From: Tubulanus polymorphus
Taxonomy: Eukaryota; Nemertea; Palaeonemertea; Tubulaniformes; Tubulanidae
Length of the DNA stretch: 64,000 nucleotides
NCBI RefSeq assembly: GCF_964204645.1
Contig: NC_134027.1
Coordinates: 8,234,485-8,298,484 of the forward strand
Reading direction: 5' to 3'
The notes below the pieces were generated by a model that was given only the letters and a program-made list of their open reading frames with translations, had not been told where the DNA came from and did no database searches. The position numbers were made by a program, and so were the translations under genes. Positions 15,401 to 26,500 of the stretch are shown here, one piece after another. The stretch's first letter is position 1, and each line of letters opens with the position of its first letter.

Positions 15401-18400
15401 AAACGCCTTCAAATTTTTAACATTATCAATTGTCAAAATCTAGCACCAGACAGTGCTGCCTTCTACACTTACAACGCGCATGTAATGCACTTAAATCATT
15501 TTGAAAAAAATTTCCCTTAGGATTTGATCATTATTTAGAACCAAACAACGATTGCTGATTTGAAAGAATTTTCATAATGAACATGTCCAGTACTTCAGGG
15601 CTAGTGATAAACGTTGCGCTTAAGCGGCTGAAAAGATGTAATTTTTGTGAATTTGGACATTTTGATAAACTAGTTTTTTCCTCCAATGAGCATTTAGCAT
15701 AAAAATTCACGCATACACTTTACAGCAACTGGTTGAATATTCTTATTAGATTTTGAGACGTCAGTCACATGTTTTATAACTGGATCAAAATTTTTGTTAG
15801 GTATGCAAGATTTACTAGTATAATGAATACATTTTATCATAAGATTAGAAACATATAGTAACTATCATGAACGATAGCCAAAACCTCACAGTATCAAAAG
15901 GTATCATTTGTGTATCGATCATAAACATTAATCAAATGCTTTGACAGATTATTTATATAATGGACTGTGATCGTGCACACACACATTAACACAGCGTGGT
16001 GGTAATGGGCTTGATAGAAACGCTATTAATAAGGCAATGGTCATTCAAATCATACGCCATCTATCAGCGACACTGAAATACTATTCTTAAATCTGATCGG
16101 TTTGTACATTCTGACTAAGATGAATTAACTTAATTTGATTTTCTGAAAAATGTAGTGACAATATTTTCATGTGGAGACTATGACAATAAGCTGATTAATC
16201 CCGATTTAACTCACCTCCATAGCTTGATGTCGCAGTTTATCTTGTAGGAGTTTAATGCCTTGAACCTGGTTATTATTCTCGGCATCTTTCATCGACAATT
16301 CGCTGTGGAGATCGGTAATCTGTATCTGCATGGCAGAAATCTTGCGATCGCGATTTTGCAACTGTTAAAACGAAACAAGTACACAACATCGAGATACGCC
16401 CCTCGAATAGAGATCATTTTAGCCCAAAATTAATGACACACATTACGTACTTCCAGCGCGAACTCCTCACAGCGTTGTCGTGCCATTTCCAAATCCGACC
16501 GCAGTTTGAACAGATTTATTTCTTTGTCAGTGATTTCTGCCGAGCCGAGCTGCTCCCGATGATGAGCGGTAGCCAGGTCATGGCGGACGGTACCCAGAGC
16601 CGTGTCTTTCACATTTAACTGAAATTCACAAAGCCTCTAAGATCAGCATTCATCTACAGGCTTTTGATGCAGCCAGCAACAAATAGCTTTTCGTAAATAG
16701 TCTTTATATAGGGCCTATGTTATAATGTCTTACCTGATCCATTGAGCTTACGTGTTCATTCGTAAGTTGACGTACATCACCCTGTAATTTCTCGATAAAT
16801 TCATCTCGTTTTTGTAGCTGACTCTTCAAGTCGTGGATGTGCTGTTCAAATATCTGCTCTGTTGGTTTACTGAAACATAAAACAAGATTGTTTCTATTGA
16901 AGACTTACTGAACTTACGGAATACTTCAGTTCAATACATCAAGTACGAAATTTAATTGCTTATTACTATGGTAAGATAAACACTACACAGAAAAGTGTGA
17001 CCTATCAGACTTACGTTTTAGCGAGTTCCTCTAATGGACCGAAAACTTGCTCAAAAGATATAGATCTAAATTGTACATTGTCAATCTGTAAATAGTTAAC
17101 GTTGAAAATCATGATAGAAGAATTATGCACAAAACATGATGGAGCATAATTCAATGCCATTCTTCGAATTGCTTTAAGACACACGATAATGGCCTTTAAT
17201 AATAGGTAACATGTGTCAACTCACCTCCCAACTACCAGAGGTACGAGCACAACTAACAACTGTAATCAACGTATTGACGTCATGCTTAAGGCGAGAGTTG
17301 TGTTCGCGCAGTTCAGAGTTCTCTTCATCGAGTAAATTACATTTGTCTTCCAGGTCCTAGAGTTGAAATAAATCAACAAACATTTAGTATATGGCTATAT
17401 TTGTCAAAAACTGGGCTCCAAAGACACACGCCTACTCAGTGAAATAGGCCTACATGTTGACCCTCTAATGAACAAATCTGAGTGCATCATGAGCTACAAT
17501 TTTGCAATCAATTGAAATTACAAAATTGGAATCAATATGGAAATACCACATGTAATTGTGCTATCAAACATTACCAAACCTCCCCCCACAATATCCCCCT
17601 GGTGAACATATACAGAAAGTATGATCGAGCATGTCAGAATTCAAGCCAAAATAACATTTTTGGGCAGAAAAAGGTCACATGATGACCATCTTGTATTCTG
17701 ATCGACCAAATCTTTCAGCCATCTAGATTTTGATTGGGCCAGTTAGGGTTATGCCTGAGGAGTGGGCTAAAATAATGTTGTTACAATGGTGATTAAGGTT
17801 ATCAGCTCTGGGGAATTAAAGATGTTCAGGACATGTAAATGAAAGTAAAAGAAAGCAATGTAACTAGTTTTTTTGGAACTCCCCAATTAACGACCCTTTC
17901 TCATGGTAATCATGGTAGTAACTTGTATTTAATGCTACGAGTAAAAACTTAATAAATAACCGCCTAAATAACCGCCATCTATATAACTACCCCTGATGGG
18001 CAAATACATTTACGACATATTCAACGCAGGCCTGTTTTAAGACTACGCATTCTTCACCCTGTGTTGTTATTCCCATTATGAACCCAATGGTGGCACATTG
18101 TCTCGTAGTGAATTAAAGAATTATATATTACGCTATGAGACTTCGCTATACACAGGCACGCAACAGGAAAGAAGAGCATGTTAAAGAAAGATTTTACGTT
18201 CTAAACTTTGCGTGGTTGTGTAACCCAGTTTCTTTTTTCAACGTTATTTTCCGTGGCTAATGTATCAAATTCTAGCACCGGTTATTCCGATCTAACCTGT
18301 ATGACGCTGGTGGCGTTAGCGTTCTCATGCGCGAGCGTTCGCATTTCGTGTTCGTAATCTTTCGTCTTCGACATGTAATCCTGTAATGCAAAACAGTCGC

Positions 18401-21400
18401 TGGTTAGAAACCCTACATTGTTACAAATGAAACAGTCAACCAAACAAGAATAGGAACAGACAGGAACGGATAAGAGAGAGTACTAATTGCTTTTCATAAA
18501 GGGTGGGGCGTTGATTTCGAAATAGCTACAACCAACTAGACAAACCGACGCGACTCATGCAAGATATCAATTTCAAGAATCATTTCAAATTTCTGAAGCC
18601 CTCTTTACATGAAATCAATAATTTTCAGTTTCAGATCACATTTGTATTTCAAGACTAGGTGAAGTATTTATACTAATACAATCATCTTCTGTTTCATCAG
18701 AAAGCTAACTAGCAGAAGGCATATGAAAGGCGAATTTTTTAAACTCTCAACCGCATTAGAATAATACATTTCAATAGCATTAGGCTATATACACCCATTT
18801 ATTTTAGCTATTGAGAAATAAATAGCCCAGGATTATATAATAAGGAATTTTCAGCTCCTTTAAAGGCCTAGATAGAATATCATAAGCCTAACATAATAAA
18901 GAAGAGATCTAAACCATGAAAATAGGTGAACCAAAATCTAAAACATACATTAACAAACAATCCTTCTAACACTGATATCCACTAGACCATACTTAATCCT
19001 GAGGACATTTCTTTCATCATTAACTATAAACCATACGATGCATAACTAAGGGTCTTGATATATGCAAGAAAATACCAGGAGTCGTTAAAGAAATTGCAAA
19101 CAGAAGTTGATTAAGTGCCATCCATTTGAGAATTAAAAACGCAAACAAATTCAGTAAACACAATAATGCTAAACGACAATTTCGTTGCCGTTCTACAGTA
19201 AAACCAGTGGCAATAGAATATACACATGTTTATCAAGTCAAGAGATATCTACACCTCCATTAAAGTGTTTCATCAAATATTAATCACCTTTTGATTGCCT
19301 GCCTAAATATATACACGAGCTTTTAAAAGTCAAAATGAGTGTAAACGAATGAGCGGACTGCATAGAACAGCAGAATGAAATAGCACTGGACAGATATGGC
19401 TGCTTCTGGAAGAAGTGGTGATTCACGCTTTAAGAATATGTATATTTATTTTCACCTTGACAGAAGTTCCTGTTTTTTGTAGCTTGTTTTCGAGCAACGT
19501 CACTCGTTCATTCGCCTCCCGTTCCAACTCTTCGACCGTTTGCACCAATACTTCATTTTGTTCGCTCAAATCGTTCACGTACGACTGAAGAATCTTGGAA
19601 CGCAGCTGAAATGATATAAAAGATTTGAAATGAAAGTTTTCGAATGATTTAAGTCAGTGTACATATAAACTATGACTGGGTCCATCCCTGAAGTAAAACT
19701 GTCATTACAGTTGAGCAAGATAGGAACGGAGTACTGACAATAATACTGTGGCAAGCAAGGATTCTGAGTGGCACTGGGTTCTTACCATGCCTTGAATTCT
19801 TACGTATTTCAATTTTTCTCATTTGTAAACAATTTTTTATAAAACATTACCACATGAGCTATACTATTAGTGAGGTGTGAAGGTGAATATTTCCCTATTC
19901 AATGACTTAAGGCCAATAAGATAATTTTTGTTTTTGTGAGGCTAAAAATCAATTTCAAATTTCATCAAAAATGAACGGATTTTCACTTGAACGACCCAGC
20001 ATGGCGCCACCTGGTAAGTACAGGTACCCATTAACGAAATCGCTGAATTCCATATTGGAAGCATTTTAAGAAATCTACATACTTAATACATTCGCAGTCA
20101 AACAAACAGCGTCACCGTATTATGATTTCTATAACGGCCTCGAATAAAAAAAGACAATTTCACTTTCGTGTTATGATAGTCTATTGAGAACTGGTTGGCC
20201 TATCTATTGTACAAAACGAACCGATATCAACCGAATTCAACAGGTCTTTATTTTTTAATCCAAACATGTTTAAGTAATTCACACACAGTCGACTCCCCTA
20301 AATATGATATCGAAAGCAATCGAGGGACTTTCAGTCATATTCAGCCGAGATGCTTTTTTAAAATAAAGTCAAAATGGATTGACAGCTCCCGATGTAAGGA
20401 CCACATTTTCAAACTTCAAACAAAGCAATACATAATAGATGAAAAGCTTTTAAATACTATGCAAGTCACTGAAATGTACACAGCCGCAATAATTCACACA
20501 CTTCGAAATGAGATGAATTCGAAACTACTCATTAGTGAACAAAGGCACTCAAAAAACGTACAGTTGACCCGCATAATGCATGGTCTTATCTCTGAATGCC
20601 ACGAGTAGGGAATGAGAAGGATTAGAGAAAAAATGATTAATCGAGAATAAATCCATACCAACTCAGAAAGAGAGTAACGCGGTATACTAATTTACCTTGA
20701 CTCCGGATGAAAACCCGGCTTGGATCTTTACTTTCAATTATAAATCAATATGATTGGAAATAAATGCTTCGCTATTAGTAGTTAAATGCACTTGCTGCAT
20801 GTAGGTAAATCATATTGGACATGAAGGTGTTCTAAATATAACGGCCGATCTTATTCATGCCTAAATTAAATCCGTGTTACATCAGTCTCATCAACAAGTT
20901 TATTAGGAAATCATTTCAAATGGTGCTTTATTCATACAATAATGAAGTTTTAATCAAACTTTTCCAATTTCCTCTCGAGTTGATCGGTGGCATTGAGCTG
21001 AGGCATATGACATTGACAAAATTCATAAAGATTTCTACTATAGGGCCTTAAAATTACCATGTAACATATACTATGTTTCATCTTTTTGATGATAAAATTA
21101 CGTCTACTGAACCAAAGCCCAGTTAGACTTAGCCCAACCATATGTGCCGATTAGAGTTTTTTTTATACAATGCATGCAGCGTGTACAAACGGAGACCATT
21201 TATTATCTATTGACATAAGGTTGTAAGTTAGTTTTTTTTTTTACAGACTGCGACATGCATGAGCGCATCTATAATGACAAATCTATTAGGCCTAATACAG
21301 TCATATCGAGCAATACAATTCTCTCTCTTCAGAGCAATGAGTGTATTATTAAAGGCAGAAGGCTTAGTGGTAATAAAAGATTAATGTCCTCAGCATTTAT

Positions 21401-22390
21401 TAGATTGTAAACCACCAGAAATAATAATTGCAATGTTTTTTCCCAATAGCGAAAAAGGTCTTGTTAACAAACACCGAGTGTTTTCAGAATTCATTAAGCT
21501 AGCCAAGTACAAAAAATATTAGGGGCCTACGTATCTGGGCCAATCAAATGAGACACCTAACAATATTTTCATACCTACATTTTCTTTTACATTGATTATG
21601 GTTAGTTCTACTAAAATGGTTTATCACTTAATTAGTTCCAATATCAAAACAATAAAGATTATCATTGAAAAATTTTCAGTTGGAATGCGCTCATAGAAAC
21701 AAGTAAATATGGATTTGAATGTTCATACTAATCTAAATGAAGGCCCATTGTATAAGGTATTCAATGTAAATATAGCGAGCTTCTCTTTATATGACCAGCC
21801 CATTTAGGATTTAATGCTAATGCAAACATTTTGACCACACTACTGGTATTTGTCTTTACGGACGCATGACAATATGACAAGACATGCCAATAGAACATCC
21901 AGGACCAATTAACAAATTACTGGCCTATCAGGTTCTCAAGAAGATTCAAACTAAAAGTTTGTTGACATAAATTTCTATACATGAAAGGAATGAATGATGC
22001 ATAGTATCATGCGAGAACACGTCCCTTGTGTGAAGAGGTCAGTTTTTGAATTAATAACAATAATAAGACAAAACTAATAAGCAAAGCAAGCACACAACCA
22101 CTTGGTTCACCCCGCTCAAAAAGTACCCAGCTTGACAAGGAATAGCCCAGTCACATCAATGAAAACATACAATAATATCAATGTCTAATGTAACCTACCC
22201 TGAGAGTTTCTTCGGTACTTTTCTCAGACTCATCCAGTTTCTTCAATCTTGCTTCGTATAAGTTCCTAAACTCGTCTAACAAACCGTGCATGCCGTGAGT
22301 ACGAGAGGCAATAGTACCGCCGCCGGGCGCCGTAGTTTCTCCACATCTACGAGGCGATGGAGACCTCATAGCAGCGTGTCTGCCAGCCAT
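488..22390 (-). CDS. Long coiled-coil protein, 29 visible exons, 3' end off the left edge
   Basis: Minus-strand gene starting at the ATG 22388-22390. Exons: 22199-22390, 19456-19605, 18297-18380, 17225-17356, 17015-17085, 16734-16869, 16451-16618, 16215-16361, 15039-15122, 10633-10716, 10358-10516, 9528-9590, 8690-8773, 8377-8460, 7800-7874, 7485-7631, 6799-6882, 6243-6401, 5187-5333, 4627-4785, 4126-4209, 3804-4034, 3553-3720, 3193-3288, 2069-2152, 1499-1666, 1328-1411, 1099-1203, 488-793. All have GT/AG borders and join into one open frame of about 1,245 residues. The first ~60 residues are Ser/Pro/Arg/Gly-rich; nearly all the rest is charged heptad-repeat coiled coil, with a short non-helical stretch (about residues 170-215) containing VSCARTSGSWE. 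No signal peptide, membrane segment or enzyme motif is seen. Every intron is phase 0 except the one between 17015-17085 and 16734-16869. I do not recognise the orthologue. Long coils of this kind are typical of centrosomal, ciliary or sperm-tail proteins, but that is inference. Confidence 0.85.
1753..1886 (+). repeat. Dispersed repeat family R1, copy 1
   Basis: This copy shares a ~130-bp core (starting near CAGTTCTGCAGTCATTCC and ending near CTGGACCCCTGCG) with copies at 44188-44317, 46635-46820 and 47336-47520. All are in the same orientation. It sits in an intron of the coiled-coil gene. Confidence 0.75.
3371..3504 (+). repeat. Intronic ~135-bp repeat family R2, copy 1
   Basis: It begins ATGTTCCTGGTTTTAAGAC, contains GAATTTCGGTGAACAACAGG and ends near CCTATTGTGCAT. 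It is closely similar to 4845-4979 and 5019-5150, all within introns of the coiled-coil gene. Confidence 0.7.
4845..4979 (+). repeat. Repeat family R2, copy 2
   Basis: Same order of blocks as the copy at 3371: ATGTTCCTCGTTTTAAGACG, then TTTCGGTGAACAACAAGG, then CATATCAAAGCAACTA, then ACCTATTGTGCATAA. It lies in the intron between exons 4627-4785 and 5187-5333. Confidence 0.7.
5019..5150 (+). repeat. Repeat family R2, copy 3
   Basis: A more diverged copy placed about 40 bp after copy 2 in the same intron, so copies 2 and 3 form a direct tandem pair. It shares ATGTTCCTCGTTTCAAGACG and GAATTTCGGTGAACAACAGG with the others. Confidence 0.65.
10717..15038. other. 4.3-kb intron of the coiled-coil gene
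   Basis: This is the largest intron of the gene. It is AT-rich with no exon that fits frame and splice signals. It holds one unusual patch, a 123-codon open frame on the minus strand at 13253-13624 with higher GC than its surroundings, which I cannot assign. Confidence 0.6.
19606..22198. other. First intron of the coiled-coil gene
   Basis: AT-rich intron between the first coding exon and exon 2. A 137-codon plus-strand open frame at 20195-20608 looks like chance, with no family resemblance. No repeat or RNA gene was seen. Confidence 0.6.
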
Positions 22391-22539
22391 TCTTACTTTT
22401 ATTCCAATCTACGCCACGTATATTTTATGGGCGCCTTCACTTTTATCGCGTACGGCGGTTATAGACTGAGAAATAGGGCCGAAACGAAGAGAGCCCGGTC
22501 ACAAAACATTCACGTTAGCGTCCGCCATTCGGTTCCAAC

Positions 22540-22610
22540 GACGCTTTAAACGAGCATCTGTGATTGGTTCAAACTGGCCACGTGGTGTCTCATGAAGCGC
22601 ACGTGCGTCT
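22540..22610 (-). promoter_or_regulatory. Likely promoter region of the coiled-coil gene
   Basis: Upstream of the minus-strand start at 22390 the sequence becomes GC-richer. It carries an inverted CCAAT box (ATTGG at 22563-22567) and two palindromic E-boxes, CCACGTGG at 22578-22585 and GCACGTGC at 22599-22606. The transcription start was not determined. Confidence 0.4.
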
Positions 22611-23551
22611 TATTTACAAACAAGAAGGTACCGGATTAATCCTAACCAGTAGCGATATGACCTTACGCACACGGATTAGGCTAACGGACTCGGGACTAAT
22701 GTACGGCCTTATCCTCCCTAAGTCTTTTCTTTCCTTCGACTATTTTCTTTTCATCTTACCTGAAGGCGTGATCGAAAATATATAATCTTCTCTTTAGAAA
22801 ATCTATCATACATCAATACATGTAGTTCAGTTTCAGACTAAAAGACTAAGTCAAACTACTAGAGGGAAAGAGTCCTCCGATGTTCCAACTAAAAGAAAAG
22901 AAACAAGTACCTGGTAGTTTTTTACAAACCATTTTCTTTATTTTCACGCTTACAAAAAAGTTTTCTCACACTCACACAAACATAATCAAATAAATTAATG
23001 CCACACTAGCAAAATATTTAAAAAATCTTGAAGTAAATCATTTCTAATCTTGATTATTGAGTTTAAATTGACCTGCATCTGGTATATCCTAAATAATTAG
23101 GTGCACAGTTTTATAAGAGGTTCAACACGAATATGTCGTTTCATTAGAGTAAAAACAGGGACTTTTCATCTTAGAAATTCTGGATTAAATGAAAATGCTT
23201 TAAAAATCACAGGTGCGGTGTACAACAGGTTTCATGGCTATCAGATAAGATGACATTGATTTAAACTTAATTACATAAAATATATAGAATTGAACTTGCA
23301 GTGAATGATCAGAATTTTAAAACAAATTTACAATAGTGTAGAAGTTTGTTATCACCATTGGATAACTTCATCGCAATAGACTTAGAAAATACAACATTCA
23401 CCAAAAATCACAAAGAATTAAATCAGTTCTTAAGAAAACTATCAATTTCTAAGTATGAAAAAGAATTCTTCAAATACATTCACTAATTCTCATTGTTTCA
23501 CACAATATTCGCTCTTGTTTAACAAAAGATCTAATTCGTACACGTAAAATT
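22611..23551. other. Intergenic region between the coiled-coil gene and NOMO
   Basis: AT-rich sequence holding the upstream flank of the coiled-coil gene and the 3' flank of NOMO. I see no further gene, RNA or mobile element in it. Confidence 0.5.
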
Positions 23552-23557
23552 TTTATT
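23552..23557 (-). terminator. Poly(A) signal AATAAA of NOMO
   Basis: AATAAA on the minus strand, about 20 nt past the NOMO stop codon. It would give a very short 3' UTR, so a more distal signal may be used instead. Confidence 0.4.
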
Positions 23558-23577
23558 CATCTAGCATTTGACCGAAT

Positions 23578-26500
23578 TCAAGTCTTCCGAACGCGGATCT
23601 TTTTCTTCGGGCCGAATTCAGCTTCGATGAATTCGTCGTCGAGGACAGGAATGGGAGCCGGAGCCATCGCTGACGCTCCAGCTCGTGATACTATTCCACT
23701 GATGCCTACTCCAGCTTGATGAAGGAATGGTAAAAGCTGTAAATGTAAAACACCATCATAATTTATTAGCCAATTTTGAAAACGTTATGATTGTGGTGGA
23801 CAGTTAATCTTGGATTTTACAAGTGTTAGTAATTTTACTGTCAAGCCTTAAGTGTTAAATTGTATCAACAACCAGGACCCTTTTCTACAATTCTGAATTA
23901 CCCTGATGATAAACAAAAATACTTGTTATCATGGGCATCTGTGGATACACACTATGACTGAGATGAATTTGTTTATATTTACCTTTTGATAATGGTAGGA
24001 TAGGAGAATGACTAGACCCGCAACTGGCAATATCATGAACGAGCCTTGATTTAGTTCTTGTTCAGTACTCTTGGGCTAATAAAACGAAGAAGTGCCTTTC
24101 AATATACATATCTCATCAAGTATTCATCAAGTCTGATTAATCAATTCAGATTCATTCTTTTTATTTACCTTAGGAGTGAAATGTAATACGAAATGTTTGA
24201 ATGAGGTATTCGCCGTAAAGCTGACTTCTGGTAATGAATAGTCATATCCTTGTTTCGACATGCCACTCTCCAGTCTAACGAAATAGCGCTGTAATGAATT
24301 AAATTATATGTGAGATTCATTTTATCACTGAAAAGTGAGGAAAAAAAGAAGACGTGAAAGCCGTCATTCACCTTGCCATCTTGAGGAATCGTCGGTAAAT
24401 AAAACATCGGTGAAACGCCCATCGTTAGTGTGTGTATCGGAGAATCAGGGTTATCCTCTCTGAACAAAACCACCTTAAGTATATATTACAATCGCATGAA
24501 ATAAATGAATAGAAATACAAACCGATGATCGCAAACTACACATTTACCTTCAAACCCGGCAGATTCTTCTGATCACCGACGATTCGTCCACTGAGATCCA
24601 ACTGATTCAATCGTCGGAACGCGATGATATTCACATTCATCTTGTCCGATTTCTCAACCTGTTTAAGGAGAAGGAACTCAGTCAATCAAAATGAATCAGT
24701 AGTTATGAGCCATGAGGTTTGGATTTGACTGTATTCTGTGTCTGCTCTTGAATTTTGGAATGTACAACCAATTCAGTAAATACTTCACCTGTATATGAAT
24801 TGACTTCGGAGCTGCTCTTTCTATGTGTTCATTGCTTTCACCTGCTTTCAATCTGATCTCGTATTTGCAGTTTGGCTAAATATAAACATAAAATACATCA
24901 AATGTTTCACCCCAATCGTAGTTGGTTAGCAGAATTTAGTTGAAACACCAACCTGTAATCCTCTTATTCTGTAAGAGCCATCCTTCTCTGTTTTACTTTC
25001 TTCCTGATAAACTGAACATGTCTCGCCCTGACCGACTGCCTCAACCATCACCCCGGGTTCGGGTTCACCGTTCAATGAACTTACTAATCCAAAACAACTA
25101 AAAAACACCGAAAACATCAGCCATTTCATAATATATAGAAAGTCTAAGACCAGTTTTTGGTTTAATAAATCTGCAGATCAGATGTACCTGTATGCAACTC
25201 GTTTTCCGGTGACTTCAAGTGACACGGTTGAACCTTCTTTCACCTCAATCATCTTTGATGATGGTTCGAAATTATACTCTTTCATCATTGGTCGAAGGAA
25301 AAATTGACCAGGACTCTACAATTATAAAAACAACATGCAACATTTAACACTTTTGTTGCCTGCATATTTTTGCCTGCGAAATGTAATTTTCTGTCTGGAC
25401 TTATCCTTTTTAAGCTGAAACAAGATTCTAAGAATCTTACCAGATTTACAAAGACCATCGAACCATTTTCATGCGTGAGATTGTTGCTCCTGTACTGAGA
25501 TCCTCCACTAAGAGACAATAAAACTCCACCTAATGCTTTCTTATCCTCATCAACAACCTTCACATCAATCTGTCCCAATTTGAAAGCTTTGAAATGTCCC
25601 AATTTTCCATCGATCTCAGTCATTATGTAGCCATCCTTTTTAGCAGTAACAAAGTACTTTGTGTCATCATGAAGCGGACCAACGCTGAACGAAGCAAAAT
25701 CTAATTTTCAACTGATCCCTTCAATATGAAGTCGAGTAAATACACAATTCAATGTCAAGTTACCTGTATTTTCCTTTCGCATCAGAAACAGTGGTCATCA
25801 CTTCTGATCGTAATTCAGACACAATCTTTATGTCAACACCAGCTAGAGGTGGCTGTATTTTTCCGTTGATGAACAATCCCCGTCTGCCGTCTAATTTCAC
25901 CAGCTCGCCGGGGCAGGCTTCTTAAATGAAGGGAAAAGCATTTAATTAAGTTATCTAAGTATCTCAATACTGAACTGATGGGTCAATTATCATATCACAC
26001 ACATTCATACCTCCTTTGACCGTCATTTCAGCCTGTGGTGGATAGAAAAGAAGCTCTTTTGATGAAGGCGTGAACGTCAATTTCTCACCAGTTCTGCAAT
26101 GGTAATTTGATATCTTCAATCGGATGCCATTATGAACAGACTTAGTTCAATTGAAAATAATTGAGATAAAAACAATATCAATGAGGATTCTGTTGACATG
26201 TTCAAACTATTACGGCTCAGAATACCCAATACGCTATTCATCATACGATTCAATCAAAACCGTCAAATCTGCTGCAGTAACAGCAGAGAGATTTGTCATG
26301 CATTCAGCGTATTTTAAGATTAATCATCAGAGCAAAATACCTTGAATTGACAACAATTCACATATCGGTAATATACTGAAGACATAATCACTTACTTGGC
26401 AATAGTGACGAATCTGTAGACGTACGGTCCATCTGGGTAAGGTTTATTGTCTTTTCCAAGCTTGGAAGGTGGCTCTTCAAATATTTCCAGTGGTCCGATT

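Noticed and set aside
20195-20608. 137-codon plus-strand open frame in the first intron of the coiled-coil gene
   Set aside because: Composition is that of AT-rich DNA; no domain, no splice context and no resemblance to a family.
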